Positions 7,025 to 14,946 of a DNA stretch of 34,582 bases are shown piece by piece. The first letter of the stretch is position 1. Each line of letters starts with the position of its first letter. Under the pieces are notes generated by a model. The model had not been told where the DNA came from. It saw only the letters and a program-made list of their open reading frames with translations, and ran no database searches. Origin of the DNA: Neisseria lactamica (GTDB taxonomy: Bacteria > Pseudomonadota > Gammaproteobacteria > Burkholderiales > Neisseriaceae); the NCBI GenBank assembly GCA_001067655.1, contig JUNU01000131.1, positions 1 to 34,582 of the forward strand, given 5' to 3'. A program made the translations under genes and the position numbers.

Positions 7025-7408
7025 TTATGCACGAAGACCATGATAAACAAAAATAAATTTCCCATCTTTTTTATGAAAACGACCTTCTAGGGTTAGGTCA
7101 GTTTCCCTGTTATCTGCATATAAACAGCATTCGATTCCTATAACTTCTTCCGTGCCATTCATTTCATATGTTTCAAATATTGCCCTATTATCATTTCGTG
7201 CGGTCAATGCTATTGCTTTGGGAGGTAATGATAATTTTTTATCTAAAAGATTTTCATCATCCAGTTCTTCCAAAATTTCCTCATACCTATCTTTGTTAAT
7301 CTGAAATTTGATTTTGAGTTGTTTAAAATCTCTCTGATTAAATAAATTTAGAAATTCTTCTATAAGGTCAAAAAAATTATCTTCCCTTTGATCTTTGGAC
7401 ATATTCAT
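7025..7408 (-). CDS. Unknown acidic protein in an AT-rich island
   Basis: This 127-aa protein is rich in Asp, Glu and Lys with no membrane segment or signal peptide. The N-terminal half is predicted helical (LIEEFLNLFNQRDFKQLK) and the C-terminal half strand-rich, ending HKKDGKFIFVYHGLRA. I do not recognise the family with confidence. Size, acidity and AT-rich base use, unlike the neighbours, are typical of immunity proteins of polymorphic toxins, but this is only inference. ATG 7408 overlaps the stop of the upstream small ORF as ATGA. A second ATG at 7402 has a better-spaced AAGAG and may be the real start. The gene stands alone between pyk and the fadL-like gene. Confidence 0.6.
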   Translation of the reverse strand: MNMSKDQREDNFFDLIEEFLNLFNQRDFKQLKIKFQINKDRYEEILEELDDENLLDKKLSLPPKAIALTARNDNRAIFETYEMNGTEEVIGIECCLYADNRETDLTLEGRFHKKDGKFIFVYHGLRA

Positions 7409-7614
7409 CTCTTTCTTCTTGAAAGTTGACTAGTTGAATTTTCTACATCAGCCCTCAAGCCTGTTAGATATTTTCTAGCTTCCAAAGTAGCACACTTTTC
7501 TGTCTTTGCGTCTAGACTTGAGGTTCTTAAAAATTTATAGATTCCTAGTGTTTCAGTGCCCAAAAATCTTGCTTCAAAAGAAAACGAAAAGGTCGTCTGA
7601 AAACCCGTTTCCAA
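7405..7614 (-). CDS. Small ORF, possible fragment of a larger protein
   Basis: This 69-aa frame ends in a 4-base ATGA overlap with the 127-aa gene, a typical coupling arrangement. Its apparent start lies inside the DUS hairpin behind pyk, so the true 5' end is probably lost and this may be only the C-terminal tail of a former larger protein. The visible part (KCATLEARKYLTGL, ending STSQLSRRKR) is basic and not recognised. A toxin C terminus ahead of its immunity gene would fit, but nothing in the residues proves it. It may also be non-coding. Confidence 0.3.
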   Translation of the reverse strand: METGFQTTFSFSFEARFLGTETLGIYKFLRTSSLDAKTEKCATLEARKYLTGLRADVENSTSQLSRRKR

Positions 7615-7629
7615 GTTTTCAGACGACCT
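7590..7629. terminator. DUS hairpin terminator of pyk
   Basis: AGGTCGTCTGAAAAC (7590-7604) pairs with GTTTTCAGACGACCT (7615-7629), a perfect 15-bp stem with a 10-base loop. It begins 28 bases after the pyk stop codon. Confidence 0.85.
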
Positions 7630-7656
7630 CTTGTTTATCTGCCGTTTGCGTGTCGA

Positions 7657-9129
7657 TTATTTAACGCGCAACACTTCCAGCGTATTGGTCGAACCGGATT
7701 CGCGCATTTGCGAACCGCTGGTGATGATGTATTGGTCGCCAGAGCTTAAGATTTTATGTTCGACCAACATGGCTTCCACTTCGTTCAGCGCGGTATCGTG
7801 GTCGGTGCTGGTCGCCAGAATCATCGGGCGCACGCCGCGATACATTGCCATGCGGCGTTGGGCGGAAATGCTCGGGGTCAGTGCGAAAATCGGCAATGTG
7901 ATGTTGTGGCGGCTGACTTCGAAGGCGGTCGAACCGCTTTCCGTCAGGGCAACGATGGCTTTGGCGTGAACCGCACGCGCCACGCCGACCGCGCCGCCAG
8001 CAATCGCCAAGTTGGTGCTGACGGCTTCGGGATACTCGACCTGTTCGGCAACGCCGTTGAGCGAGTCCTGCTCTTTTTCGGCTGCCGCGCAAATAATCGC
8101 CATTTGGCTGACGGTTTCAAACGGGTATGCGCCGACGGCGGTTTCGGCGGAACACATCACTGCATCGGTGCCGTCCAATACTGCGTTTGCCACGTCACTG
8201 ACTTCCGCGCGGGTCGGGACGGGGTTTGTGATCATGGATTCCATCATTTGGGTTGCGGTAATGCTGAAACGGCGCAACTCGCGTGCGCGGCGGATCATGC
8301 GTTTTTGCAGGGCGGGGACGGCTGCGTGTCCGACTTCGACCGCCAAGTCCCCGCGTGCCACCATGATGCCGTCGCTGGCGAGGATGATTTCGTCTAAGTT
8401 TTCAATCGCTTCCACCCGTTCGATTTTGGAAACCAAACCGGGACGTACGGCAGTGCTGCCTTTCATTTCTTCTTCGACTTTGGCGCGGGCAGTGTGCAAA
8501 TCTTCAGCGGATTTCACAAAGCTGATGGCGAGGTAGTCGCAACCGATGGCAATCGCGGTTTTCAGGTCGCGGAAGTCTTTCTCGGTCAACGCGCCTGCGG
8601 ACAAACCGCCGCCGCGCTTATTGATGCCTTTGTTGCTTTTCAACACATGGCTGTTTTCAACTTTAGTAACAATCTTACTGCCTTCAACGGATTCCACGGT
8701 CAAAGTCAGCAAACCGTCGTCCAGCCACAAAACATCGCCCGCAACAACATCATTAGGCAGGTCGCGGTAGTCTAAACCGACCGCGTCACGCGTGCCTTCG
8801 CCTTCGAGAGCAGCATCCAGAACCAGCGTTTCGCCTTTGTTCAATTCAATGCTGCCGCCGGCGATTTTGCCGACGCGGATTTTCGGACCTTGCAAGTCGG
8901 CGAGGATGGCGATTTCCTGTCCGGCACGTTTTGCCGCTTCACGCACGATGCGTGCGTTTTCCTGATGGAATTCAGGCGTGCCGTGGCTGAAATTGAAACG
9001 GACGACATTCAGACCGCCTACACGGATCATGTCTTCCAACAACTGGACATTGTTGCTGCCCGGCCCCAACGTAGCGACGATTTTGGTGTTGTGGCTGATG
9101 CGGGTTACATCGCGTTTTGCATTACTCAT
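7657..9129 (-). CDS. pyk: Pyruvate kinase, PykA-like
   Basis: Pyruvate kinase converts phosphoenolpyruvate and ADP to pyruvate and ATP in the last step of lower glycolysis or Entner-Doudoroff flux. The 490-aa sequence has KIVATLGPGS near the N terminus, VRFNFSHG, DLQGPKIRVG, the metal-binding region ILASDGIMVARGDLAVE, and the active-site signature ITATQMMESM, followed by a regulatory C domain. NKGINKRGGGLS resembles E. coli PykA more than PykF. ATG 9129 was chosen because the protein begins at the usual place and AGGA lies upstream; the open frame extends 25 codons further without homology. It is a single gene with its own terminator. Confidence 0.96.
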   Translation of the reverse strand: MSNAKRDVTRISHNTKIVATLGPGSNNVQLLEDMIRVGGLNVVRFNFSHGTPEFHQENARIVREAAKRAGQEIAILADLQGPKIRVGKIAGGSIELNKGETLVLDAALEGEGTRDAVGLDYRDLPNDVVAGDVLWLDDGLLTLTVESVEGSKIVTKVENSHVLKSNKGINKRGGGLSAGALTEKDFRDLKTAIAIGCDYLAISFVKSAEDLHTARAKVEEEMKGSTAVRPGLVSKIERVEAIENLDEIILASDGIMVARGDLAVEVGHAAVPALQKRMIRRARELRRFSITATQMMESMITNPVPTRAEVSDVANAVLDGTDAVMCSAETAVGAYPFETVSQMAIICAAAEKEQDSLNGVAEQVEYPEAVSTNLAIAGGAVGVARAVHAKAIVALTESGSTAFEVSRHNITLPIFALTPSISAQRRMAMYRGVRPMILATSTDHDTALNEVEAMLVEHKILSSGDQYIITSGSQMRESGSTNTLEVLRVK

Positions 9130-9495
9130 GTGAAGCGTCCTTTCGGTCAATCCGTTGATAAATGGCATACGGCTTTGTTGGAAAATTACAAAATAGCGTC
9201 CCAACGTCGTCTGAAACTGTAAATCTAAAACTTACACTGAGATATCCAAGCCGTAAATCATGAAGCAAATTAATATTTTGGGATTTTACTCCCAAAGTTA
9301 AATGATTGGTGGAAAATTACAGGATTTTATGACTTAGGCTAAATTTAATTTTACATACGTTTGGGGCGGCAATCCGCTACAATACCGTCTGCCACTTTTC
9401 AGACGACCCTTCTTAATGGATGTGTATAGTGGATAGGTCGTCTGAAACTACATTAGTTTCCATCCATATCTTCATCATCATTATCAGACACAACC
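9130..9495. other. Divergent intergenic region between pyk and the 171-aa gene
   Basis: No gene is seen. A DUS lies at 9206-9215 next to the pyk leader. A widely spaced inverted pair lies at 9398-9408 and 9436-9446 with a 27-base loop, unlikely to be a terminator because it precedes the plus-strand gene. TACAAT at 9378-9383 could be a plus-strand -10 box but no good -35 box stands at 16-18 bases. Confidence 0.4.
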
Positions 9496-10011
9496 ATGCT
9501 AAGACGAATGCTCACTTCTTTGCCTATAGGTATTATGCTTGCCGATATGGTTTATGGTTTCGTTTTAAATATCGTTCAAGGACTTAACCTTCAGCAGCAA
9601 GCGGCTCCTGCTTCAGACGGCGGACTGGCGGTAACACCCGACATCGCGTTCAACAGCCTGCAAATCGTTGCAAACGGCGGCATGGTCATCATCATCGGGT
9701 TCGGATTGATTGTCTTGTTACAGCTAAACCGTACAGTGCTAAAACGTCAGATTTTGCCTATCGGTATTTTTCGAACGCTGGGATTGATTGCCGTGTTGGC
9801 TTTCAGTGTGCCTTCGTTGTGGGAGTGGTTTAATGCCGCTTTGTCCCTGTCAGCGGGCGGGAATGTCCTTAATACCAACAATCCGCGCTATTTGGTTTCC
9901 GCCTTGTGCATGCCGTTTATTGCCTTTTTATGTTTAGTGCGGCTGTTTGGCTGGTATAAGTTGCACACGCGCCAGCCCGAACAAACTCCGCCGATGGAGT
10001 TGCAGAAATAG
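9496..10011 (+). CDS. Unknown inner-membrane protein
   Basis: This 171-aa protein has four predicted membrane helices, at roughly 9-30, 59-78, 85-112 and 130-152, and a hydrophilic C-terminal tail with several Pro and Gln. No catalytic or transport motif is visible and I do not recognise the family. No clear ribosome-binding site precedes ATG 9496. ATG 9508 has AAGA 6 bases upstream and is an alternative start. It is a single plus-strand gene closed by a DUS hairpin, upstream of the ribosomal cluster and not part of it. The loop after the first helix is rich in Gln and Ala. Confidence 0.7.
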   Translation: MLRRMLTSLPIGIMLADMVYGFVLNIVQGLNLQQQAAPASDGGLAVTPDIAFNSLQIVANGGMVIIIGFGLIVLLQLNRTVLKRQILPIGIFRTLGLIAVLAFSVPSLWEWFNAALSLSAGGNVLNTNNPRYLVSALCMPFIAFLCLVRLFGWYKLHTRQPEQTPPMELQK

Positions 10012-10068
10012 CAGTTTCGATATGAAGCGCATCTGAGTGGTTTAAAATAAACCATATATATTGAGAAG

Positions 10069-10115
10069 AGGTCGTCTGAAATTTTGTTGTAGATGAAATT
10101 TCAGACGACCTTTTA
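10069..10115. terminator. DUS hairpin terminator before the ribosomal cluster
   Basis: AGGTCGTCTGAAATTT (10069-10084) pairs with AAATTTCAGACGACCT (10096-10111), a perfect 16-bp stem followed by TTTT. It isolates the ribosomal cluster from the 171-aa gene upstream. Confidence 0.85.
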
Positions 10116-10230
10116 TATCGTTGAACAACAATTAAGACTGTCAAAATTCAGAACAGAATATCGATGGATTGGATAAAACCCAAATCGCCCGGATGACAGT
10201 AAATAATCTGCGGCAAGCCTAAGATTTTGC

Positions 10231-10260
10231 TTGAAAACTTCTTTATTGTCGTGGTATAGT
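10231..10260 (+). promoter_or_regulatory. Promoter of the rplC operon
   Basis: TTGAAA (10231-10236), an 18-base spacer and TATAGT (10255-10260) preceded by TGG form a strong extended -10 promoter. Start of transcription would be near 10267, giving a leader of about 84 bases before rplC. The same GTGGTATAGT occurs before rpsM. Confidence 0.75.
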
Positions 10261-10266
10261 GCAGGG

Positions 10267-10290
10267 CTTGGTACAAATGTGCCAAGTTTT
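10267..10290 (+). promoter_or_regulatory. Leader hairpin with U-run at the start of the rplC transcript
   Basis: CTTGGTAC (10267-10274) and GTGCCAAG (10279-10286) form an 8-bp stem (one G-U pair) with an AAAT loop, followed directly by TTTT. It lies at the predicted transcription start. It looks like a small attenuator or a 5'-end stabilising hairpin. Confidence 0.45.
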
Positions 10291-10350
10291 ATCATTGTCC
10301 GAAGGCAGGCCAATCGTAGCCCGCCCCTTTACTTTAAAAGGAAAATAATC

Positions 10351-10995
10351 ATGACTTTAGGTCTGGTTGGACGCAAAGTTGGTATGACCCGCGTGTTTGA
10401 CGAACAGGGTGTTTCTGTTCCGGTAACCGTTTTGGATATGTCTGCCAACCGCGTTACACAAGTAAAATCCAAAGATGCTGACGGCTATACTGCCGTTCAA
10501 GTTACCTTTGGTCAGAAAAAAGCTAACCGTGTCAACAAAGCCGAAGCTGGACACTTTGCAAAAGCAGGTGTTGAAGCCGGTCGCGGTTTGATCGAGTTTG
10601 CTTTGACTGAAGAAAAACTGGCTGAATTGAAAGCCGGTGACGAAATCACCGTTTCTATGTTTGAAGTCGGTCAACTGGTCGATGTAACCGGTACCTCTAA
10701 AGGTAAAGGTTTCTCCGGTACGATCAAACGTCATAACTTCGGTGCCCAACGTACTTCCCACGGTAACTCCCGTTCTCACCGTGTTCCAGGTTCTATCGGT
10801 ATGGCGCAAGACCCAGGTCGCGTGTTCCCCGGTAAACGCATGGCCGGTCAATACGGCAACACCAAGGCAACTGTCCAAAAACTGGAAGTTGTCCGTGTTG
10901 ATGCAGAACGCCAACTGTTGTTGGTTAAGGGTGCTGTTCCGGGTGCGGTCAACAGCGATGTTGTAGTTCGTCCTAGCGTGAAAGTAGGTGCGTAA
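10351..10995 (+). CDS. rplC: 50S ribosomal protein L3
   Basis: L3 (214 aa) is an early assembly protein of the 50S subunit whose long loop reaches toward the peptidyl-transferase centre. The conserved block HGNSRSHRVPGSIG is present, and Gln153 in GMAQDPG matches the Gln that PrmB methylates in E. coli. ATG 10351 has AAGGAAA upstream; the open frame runs 40 codons further up through the promoter and is not coding there. This is the first gene of the cluster here. rpsJ, normally first in the S10 operon, is absent. The TAA overlaps the ATG of rplD by one base. Confidence 0.98.
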   Translation: MTLGLVGRKVGMTRVFDEQGVSVPVTVLDMSANRVTQVKSKDADGYTAVQVTFGQKKANRVNKAEAGHFAKAGVEAGRGLIEFALTEEKLAELKAGDEITVSMFEVGQLVDVTGTSKGKGFSGTIKRHNFGAQRTSHGNSRSHRVPGSIGMAQDPGRVFPGKRMAGQYGNTKATVQKLEVVRVDAERQLLLVKGAVPGAVNSDVVVRPSVKVGA

Positions 10996-11615
10996 TGGAA
11001 TTGAAAGTAATTGACGCTAAAGGACAAGTTTCAGGCAGTCTGTCTGTTTCTGATGCCTTGTTCGCTCGCGAATACAATGAAGCGTTGGTTCATCAGCTGG
11101 TAAATGCCTACTTGGCAAACGCCCGCTCTGGTAACCGTGCTCAAAAAACCCGTGCCGAAGTAAAACACTCAACCAAAAAACCATGGCGTCAAAAAGGTAC
11201 CGGCCGTGCCCGTTCCGGTATGACTTCTTCTCCGCTGTGGCGTAAAGGTGGTCGTGCGTTCCCGAACAAACCCGACGAAAACTTTACTCAAAAAGTAAAC
11301 CGTAAAATGTACCGTGCCGGTATGGCGACTATCCTGTCCCAATTGGCTCGTGACGAGCGTTTGTTTGCTATCGAGGCGTTGACTGCTGAAACTCCTAAAA
11401 CCAAAGTTTTTGCTGAACAAGTGAAAAATCTGGGTCTAGAGCAAGTGCTGTTTGTAACCAAACAGCTCGATGAGAATGTTTACTTGGCTTCACGCAACTT
11501 GCCAAACGTGTTGGTTTTGGAAGCTCAACAAGTTGATCCTTACAGCTTGCTGCGTTACAAAAAAGTAATCATCACTAAAGATGCAGTTGCACAATTAGAG
11601 GAGCAATGGGTATGA
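10995..11615 (+). CDS. rplD: 50S ribosomal protein L4
   Basis: L4 (206 aa) lines part of the exit tunnel. In E. coli it also represses the S10 operon by attenuation and translation control; whether it does so here is not known. The conserved basic loop KKPWRQKGTGRARSG, which enters the 23S rRNA core, is intact. It shares one base with rplC (TAATG) and its TGA overlaps an ATG of rplW, pointing to translational coupling. Confidence 0.98.
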   Translation: MELKVIDAKGQVSGSLSVSDALFAREYNEALVHQLVNAYLANARSGNRAQKTRAEVKHSTKKPWRQKGTGRARSGMTSSPLWRKGGRAFPNKPDENFTQKVNRKMYRAGMATILSQLARDERLFAIEALTAETPKTKVFAEQVKNLGLEQVLFVTKQLDENVYLASRNLPNVLVLEAQQVDPYSLLRYKKVIITKDAVAQLEEQWV

Positions 11616-11926
11616 ATCAACAACGTTTGACTCAAGTGATTTTGGCACCTATCGTTTCTGAAAAAAGCAACGTATTGGCTGAAAAACGCAACCAAATGAC
11701 GTTTAAAGTTTTGGCAAATGCAACCAAACCTGAAATTAAAGCGGCTGTTGAGCTGCTGTTCGGTGTTCAAGTTGCTTCTGTAACTACCGTTACCACTAAA
11801 GGTAAAACTAAGCGTTTTGGTCGTACTTTGGGCCGTCGCAGCGATGTTAAAAAAGCTTATGTGAGCTTGGCTGCCGGTCAAGAGTTGGATTTGGAAGCCG
11901 CTGCTGCAGCTGCAGATAAGGAATAA
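11612..11926 (+). CDS. rplW: 50S ribosomal protein L23
   Basis: L23 sits at the tunnel exit and is the docking site for trigger factor and SRP. The protein has 104 aa from ATG 11612, which has GAGGAG 8 bases upstream and overlaps the rplD stop as ATGA. The in-frame ATG at 11606, giving 106 aa, lies only 2 bases from that site and is less likely. Family features LAPIVSEKS at the N terminus and GRTLGRRSDVKKAYV are visible. The C-terminal tail is a run of Ala and Glu. Confidence 0.97.
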   Translation: MNQQRLTQVILAPIVSEKSNVLAEKRNQMTFKVLANATKPEIKAAVELLFGVQVASVTTVTTKGKTKRFGRTLGRRSDVKKAYVSLAAGQELDLEAAAAAADKE

Positions 11927-11931
11927 ACAAA

Positions 11932-12765
11932 ATGGCAATTGTTAAAATGAAGCCAACTTCTGCAGGCCGTCGCGGCATGGTTCGCGTGGTAACAGAAGGT
12001 TTGCACAAAGGTGCGCCTTATGCACCTTTGCTCGAAAAGAAAAATTCTACTGCCGGTCGTAACAATAATGGTCATATCACCACCCGTCACAAAGGCGGCG
12101 GTCATAAACACCATTACCGTGTTGTGGACTTTAAACGTAACAAAGACGGTATCCCTGCAAAAGTAGAGCGTATCGAATACGATCCTAACCGTACTGCCTT
12201 CATTGCACTGTTGTGCTATGCAGACGGTGAGCGTCGCTACATCATCGCTCCTCGCGGTATTCAAGCCGGTGCTGTATTGGTTTCCGGTGCTGAAGCTGCC
12301 ATCAAAGTAGGTAACACCCTGCCGATCCGCAACATCCCCGTTGGTACGACTATCCACTGTATCGAAATGAAACCTGGTAAAGGTGCACAAATTGCACGTT
12401 CTGCCGGTGCTTCTGCGGTATTGTTGGCTAAAGAAGGTGCATACGCTCAAGTCCGTCTGCGCTCTGGCGAAGTTCGTAAAATCAACGTAGATTGCCGTGC
12501 AACCATCGGTGAAGTCGGTAACGAAGAGCAAAGCCTGAAAAAAATCGGTAAAGCCGGTGCCAATCGTTGGCGCGGTATTCGTCCGACCGTTCGTGGTGTT
12601 GTCATGAATCCTGTCGATCACCCGCATGGTGGTGGTGAAGGTCGTACCGGTGAAGCTCGCGAACCGGTTAGCCCATGGGGTACTCCTGCTAAAGGCTACC
12701 GCACTCGTAATAACAAACGCACGGATAACATGATTGTTCGTCGTCGTTACTCAAATAAAGGTTAA
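11932..12765 (+). CDS. rplB: 50S ribosomal protein L2
   Basis: L2 (277 aa) joins the subunits and is needed for peptidyl-transferase activity. The C-terminal MNPVDHPHGGGEGRTG, which contains the conserved His important for function, and SPWGTPAKGYRTR are intact. It follows rplW by 5 bases and precedes rpsS by 5 bases. Length is normal for the family. Confidence 0.98.
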   Translation: MAIVKMKPTSAGRRGMVRVVTEGLHKGAPYAPLLEKKNSTAGRNNNGHITTRHKGGGHKHHYRVVDFKRNKDGIPAKVERIEYDPNRTAFIALLCYADGERRYIIAPRGIQAGAVLVSGAEAAIKVGNTLPIRNIPVGTTIHCIEMKPGKGAQIARSAGASAVLLAKEGAYAQVRLRSGEVRKINVDCRATIGEVGNEEQSLKKIGKAGANRWRGIRPTVRGVVMNPVDHPHGGGEGRTGEAREPVSPWGTPAKGYRTRNNKRTDNMIVRRRYSNKG

Positions 12766-12770
12766 TTAGT

Positions 12771-13049
12771 ATGGCTCGTTCATTGAAAAAAGGCCCATAT
12801 GTAGACCTGCATTTGCTGAAAAAAGTAGATGCTGCTCGTGCAAGCAACGACAAGCGCCCGATTAAAACTTGGTCTCGTCGTTCTACCATTCTGCCTGATT
12901 TTATTGGTCTGACCATTGCTGTACACAACGGCCGCAACCATGTGCCCGTGTTTATCAGCGATAACATGGTTGGTCATAAATTAGGTGAATTCTCATTGAC
13001 CCGTACCTTTAAAGGCCACTTGGCTGATAAAAAGGCTAAAAAGAAATAA
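12771..13049 (+). CDS. rpsS: 30S ribosomal protein S19
   Basis: S19 (92 aa) forms a complex with S13 in the head of the 30S subunit and contacts the A-site finger. It starts MARSLKKGPYVD and has the conserved core IKTWSRRSTILPDFIG and GHKLGEFSLTRTFKGH. The start has little Shine-Dalgarno sequence and lies 5 bases after rplB, so translation probably depends on coupling. Confidence 0.98.
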   Translation: MARSLKKGPYVDLHLLKKVDAARASNDKRPIKTWSRRSTILPDFIGLTIAVHNGRNHVPVFISDNMVGHKLGEFSLTRTFKGHLADKKAKKK

Positions 13050-13057
13050 GGTGAATC

Positions 13058-13387
13058 ATGAGAGTAAATGCACAACATAAAAATGCCCGTATTTCAGCTC
13101 AAAAAGCTCGTTTGGTGGCTGATTTGATTCGCGGTAAAGACGTTGCCCAAGCTTTGAATATTTTGACTTTCAGTCCTAAAAAAGGTGCTGAGTTGATTAA
13201 AAAAGTATTGGAATCAGCTATTGCTAATGCCGAGCACAATAACGGTGCCGACATTGATGAGTTGAAAGTGGTAACTATCTTTGTTGACAAAGGTCCAAGC
13301 TTGAAACGTTTCCAAGCTCGCGCCAAAGGTCGCGGTAACCGCATTGAAAAACAAACTTGTCATATCAATGTGACAGTGGGCAACTAA
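13058..13387 (+). CDS. rplV: 50S ribosomal protein L22
   Basis: L22 (109 aa) has a beta-hairpin that lines the exit tunnel with L4 and is a known site of macrolide-resistance changes. The hairpin and C-terminal strand region (DKGPSLKRFQARAKGRGNRI) appears wild-type in length. AAGGTG precedes the ATG. It sits 8 bases after rpsS. Confidence 0.98.
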   Translation: MRVNAQHKNARISAQKARLVADLIRGKDVAQALNILTFSPKKGAELIKKVLESAIANAEHNNGADIDELKVVTIFVDKGPSLKRFQARAKGRGNRIEKQTCHINVTVGN

Positions 13388-13396
13388 GGAAAAGCT

Positions 13397-14092
13397 ATGG
13401 GACAAAAGATTAACCCTACAGGCTTTCGCCTGGCGGTAACTAAAGACTGGGCTTCAAAATGGTTTGCTAAAAGCACCGACTTTTCTGCTGTTTTGAAACA
13501 AGACATTGATGTTCGTAACTACCTGCGTAAAAAATTGGCGAATGCTTCTGTTGGTCGCGTAGTTATTGAACGTCCTGCAAAATCTGCACGCATTACCATC
13601 CACTCTGCCCGTCCGGGCGTAGTAATTGGTAAAAAAGGTGAGGATATCGAAGTTCTGAAACGTGATTTGCAAGCCTTGATGGGCGTGCCTGTTCATGTGA
13701 ATATCGAAGAAATCCGTAAACCTGAATTGGATGCACAAATTATTGCTGATGGTATTGCTCAGCAATTGGAAAAACGCGTTCAATTCCGCCGTGCTATGAA
13801 ACGCGCTATGCAAAATGCTATGCGTTCAGGAGCAAAAGGTATCAAGATTATGACCTCAGGTCGTCTGAATGGTGCGGATATTGCTCGTAGCGAATGGTAT
13901 CGTGAAGGTCGAGTACCTCTGCATACTTTGCGTGCAAACGTAGATTATGCAACTAGCGAAGCTCATACTACTTATGGCGTGCTGGGTTTGAAAGTTTGGG
14001 TCTATACTGAAGGTAATGTAAAGACTTCAGCTAAACCTGAGCATGAAAAGAAACAAAGAAAGGCAGGTGGACGTAATGCTGCAGCCAACTAG
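13397..14092 (+). CDS. rpsC: 30S ribosomal protein S3
   Basis: S3 (231 aa) lies at the mRNA entry channel. Its type II KH domain is visible with the motif VIGKKGEDIEVLK at about residues 75-87, followed by the S3 C-terminal domain. The only DUS in the ribosomal block lies inside it: AGGTCGTCTGAA at 13858-13869, encoding SGRLN, a conserved stretch, so the match is probably fortuitous. The 3' end overlaps rplP by 17 bases and has a Lys/Arg-rich tail. Confidence 0.98.
   Translation: MGQKINPTGFRLAVTKDWASKWFAKSTDFSAVLKQDIDVRNYLRKKLANASVGRVVIERPAKSARITIHSARPGVVIGKKGEDIEVLKRDLQALMGVPVHVNIEEIRKPELDAQIIADGIAQQLEKRVQFRRAMKRAMQNAMRSGAKGIKIMTSGRLNGADIARSEWYREGRVPLHTLRANVDYATSEAHTTYGVLGLKVWVYTEGNVKTSAKPEHEKKQRKAGGRNAAAN
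13858..13869 (+). repeat. DUS inside rpsC
   Basis: An exact AGGTCGTCTGAA copy in the coding sequence. It is the only one between 10112 and 26137. Confidence 0.9.
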
Positions 14093-14492
14093 ACTGAAAT
14101 ACCGCAAGCAACAAAAAGGTCGCAATACTGGTATTGCTACCCGCGGTAACAAAGTAAGTTTCGGTGAGTTCGGTTTGAAAGCCGTTGGTCGTGGTCGTTT
14201 GACTGCCCGCCAAATCGAAGCTGCTCGTCGTACAATGACTCGCCACATTAAACGTGGTGGTCGTATTTGGATTCGTGTATTCCCTGATAAACCAATTACT
14301 GAAAAACCTATTCAAGTTCGTATGGGTGGCGGTAAAGGTAACGTGGAATATTACATTGCCGAAATCAAACCAGGCAAAGTGTTGTATGAAATGGACGGTG
14401 TTCCAGAGGCTTTGGCTCGTGAAGCATTTGAATTGGCTGCCGCCAAATTGCCTATTCCTACGACCTTTGTAGTAAGACAGGTAGGTCAATAA
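14076..14492 (+). CDS. rplP: 50S ribosomal protein L16
   Basis: L16 (138 aa) helps place aminoacyl-tRNA in the A site and is needed for late 50S assembly. It begins MLQPTRLKYRKQQKGR, the usual L16 N terminus, so ATG 14076 is the start although the frame opens 33 bases earlier inside rpsC. AGGTGG precedes it. It overlaps rpsC by 17 bases and rpmC by one base. Confidence 0.98.
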   Translation: MLQPTRLKYRKQQKGRNTGIATRGNKVSFGEFGLKAVGRGRLTARQIEAARRTMTRHIKRGGRIWIRVFPDKPITEKPIQVRMGGGKGNVEYYIAEIKPGKVLYEMDGVPEALAREAFELAAAKLPIPTTFVVRQVGQ

Positions 14493-14683
14493 TGAAAGCA
14501 AATGAATTGAAAGACAAATCTATTGAGCAATTAAATGCAGATTTGTTGGACTTGTTGAAAGCTCAGTTTGGCTTACGTATGCAAAACGCAACTGGTCAAT
14601 TGGGTAAACCAAGCGAATTAAAACGTGTACGTCGCGATATTGCTCGTATTAAAACCATTTTAACTGAAAAAGGTGCTAAGTAA
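14492..14683 (+). CDS. rpmC: 50S ribosomal protein L29
   Basis: L29 (63 aa) lies next to L23 at the tunnel exit. It is a two-helix protein with the family pattern MKANELKDKS...LLKAQFGLRMQ...RRDIARIKT. It shares one base with rplP on one side and with rpsQ on the other (TAATG in each case). Confidence 0.97.
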   Translation: MKANELKDKSIEQLNADLLDLLKAQFGLRMQNATGQLGKPSELKRVRRDIARIKTILTEKGAK

Positions 14684-14946
14684 TGAGCGAAAATAAAAAT
14701 GTTCGTACTTTGCAAGGCAAAGTGGTAAGCGACAAAATGGACAAAACTGTGACAGTATTGGTTGAACGTAAAGTAAAACATCCTCTGTACGGTAAAATTA
14801 TCCGTTTATCAACTAAAATCCATGCCCATGATGAAAATAATCAATATGGAATTGGCGATGTTGTAGTAATTGCGGAATCTCGTCCACTGTCAAAAACCAA
14901 ATCTTGGGTTGTTAAAGAACTGATTGAGAAAGCACGTACTGTTTAA
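14683..14946 (+). CDS. rpsQ: 30S ribosomal protein S17
   Basis: S17 (87 aa) is an early-binding OB-fold protein of the 30S body. The signature GKVVSDKMDKTVTVLVER and the later IAESRPLSKTKSW are present. It is the last gene of the S10 part. A 225-base gap follows, the largest in the whole ribosomal cluster. Confidence 0.97.
   Translation: MSENKNVRTLQGKVVSDKMDKTVTVLVERKVKHPLYGKIIRLSTKIHAHDENNQYGIGDVVVIAESRPLSKTKSWVVKELIEKARTV

Noticed and set aside
6860..7090. A 76-codon plus-strand frame upstream of the fadL-like gene
   Set aside because: No ribosome-binding site and no family likeness. It partly overlaps the 3' end of the opposite 127-aa gene.
9398..9446. Inverted DUS pair as terminator
   Set aside because: It lies upstream of both divergent genes, and the 27-base loop makes a poor terminator.
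11878..12627. A 249-codon minus-strand frame opposite rplB
   Set aside because: rplB is a complete conserved ribosomal gene. The opposite frame has no ribosome-binding site or known motif.
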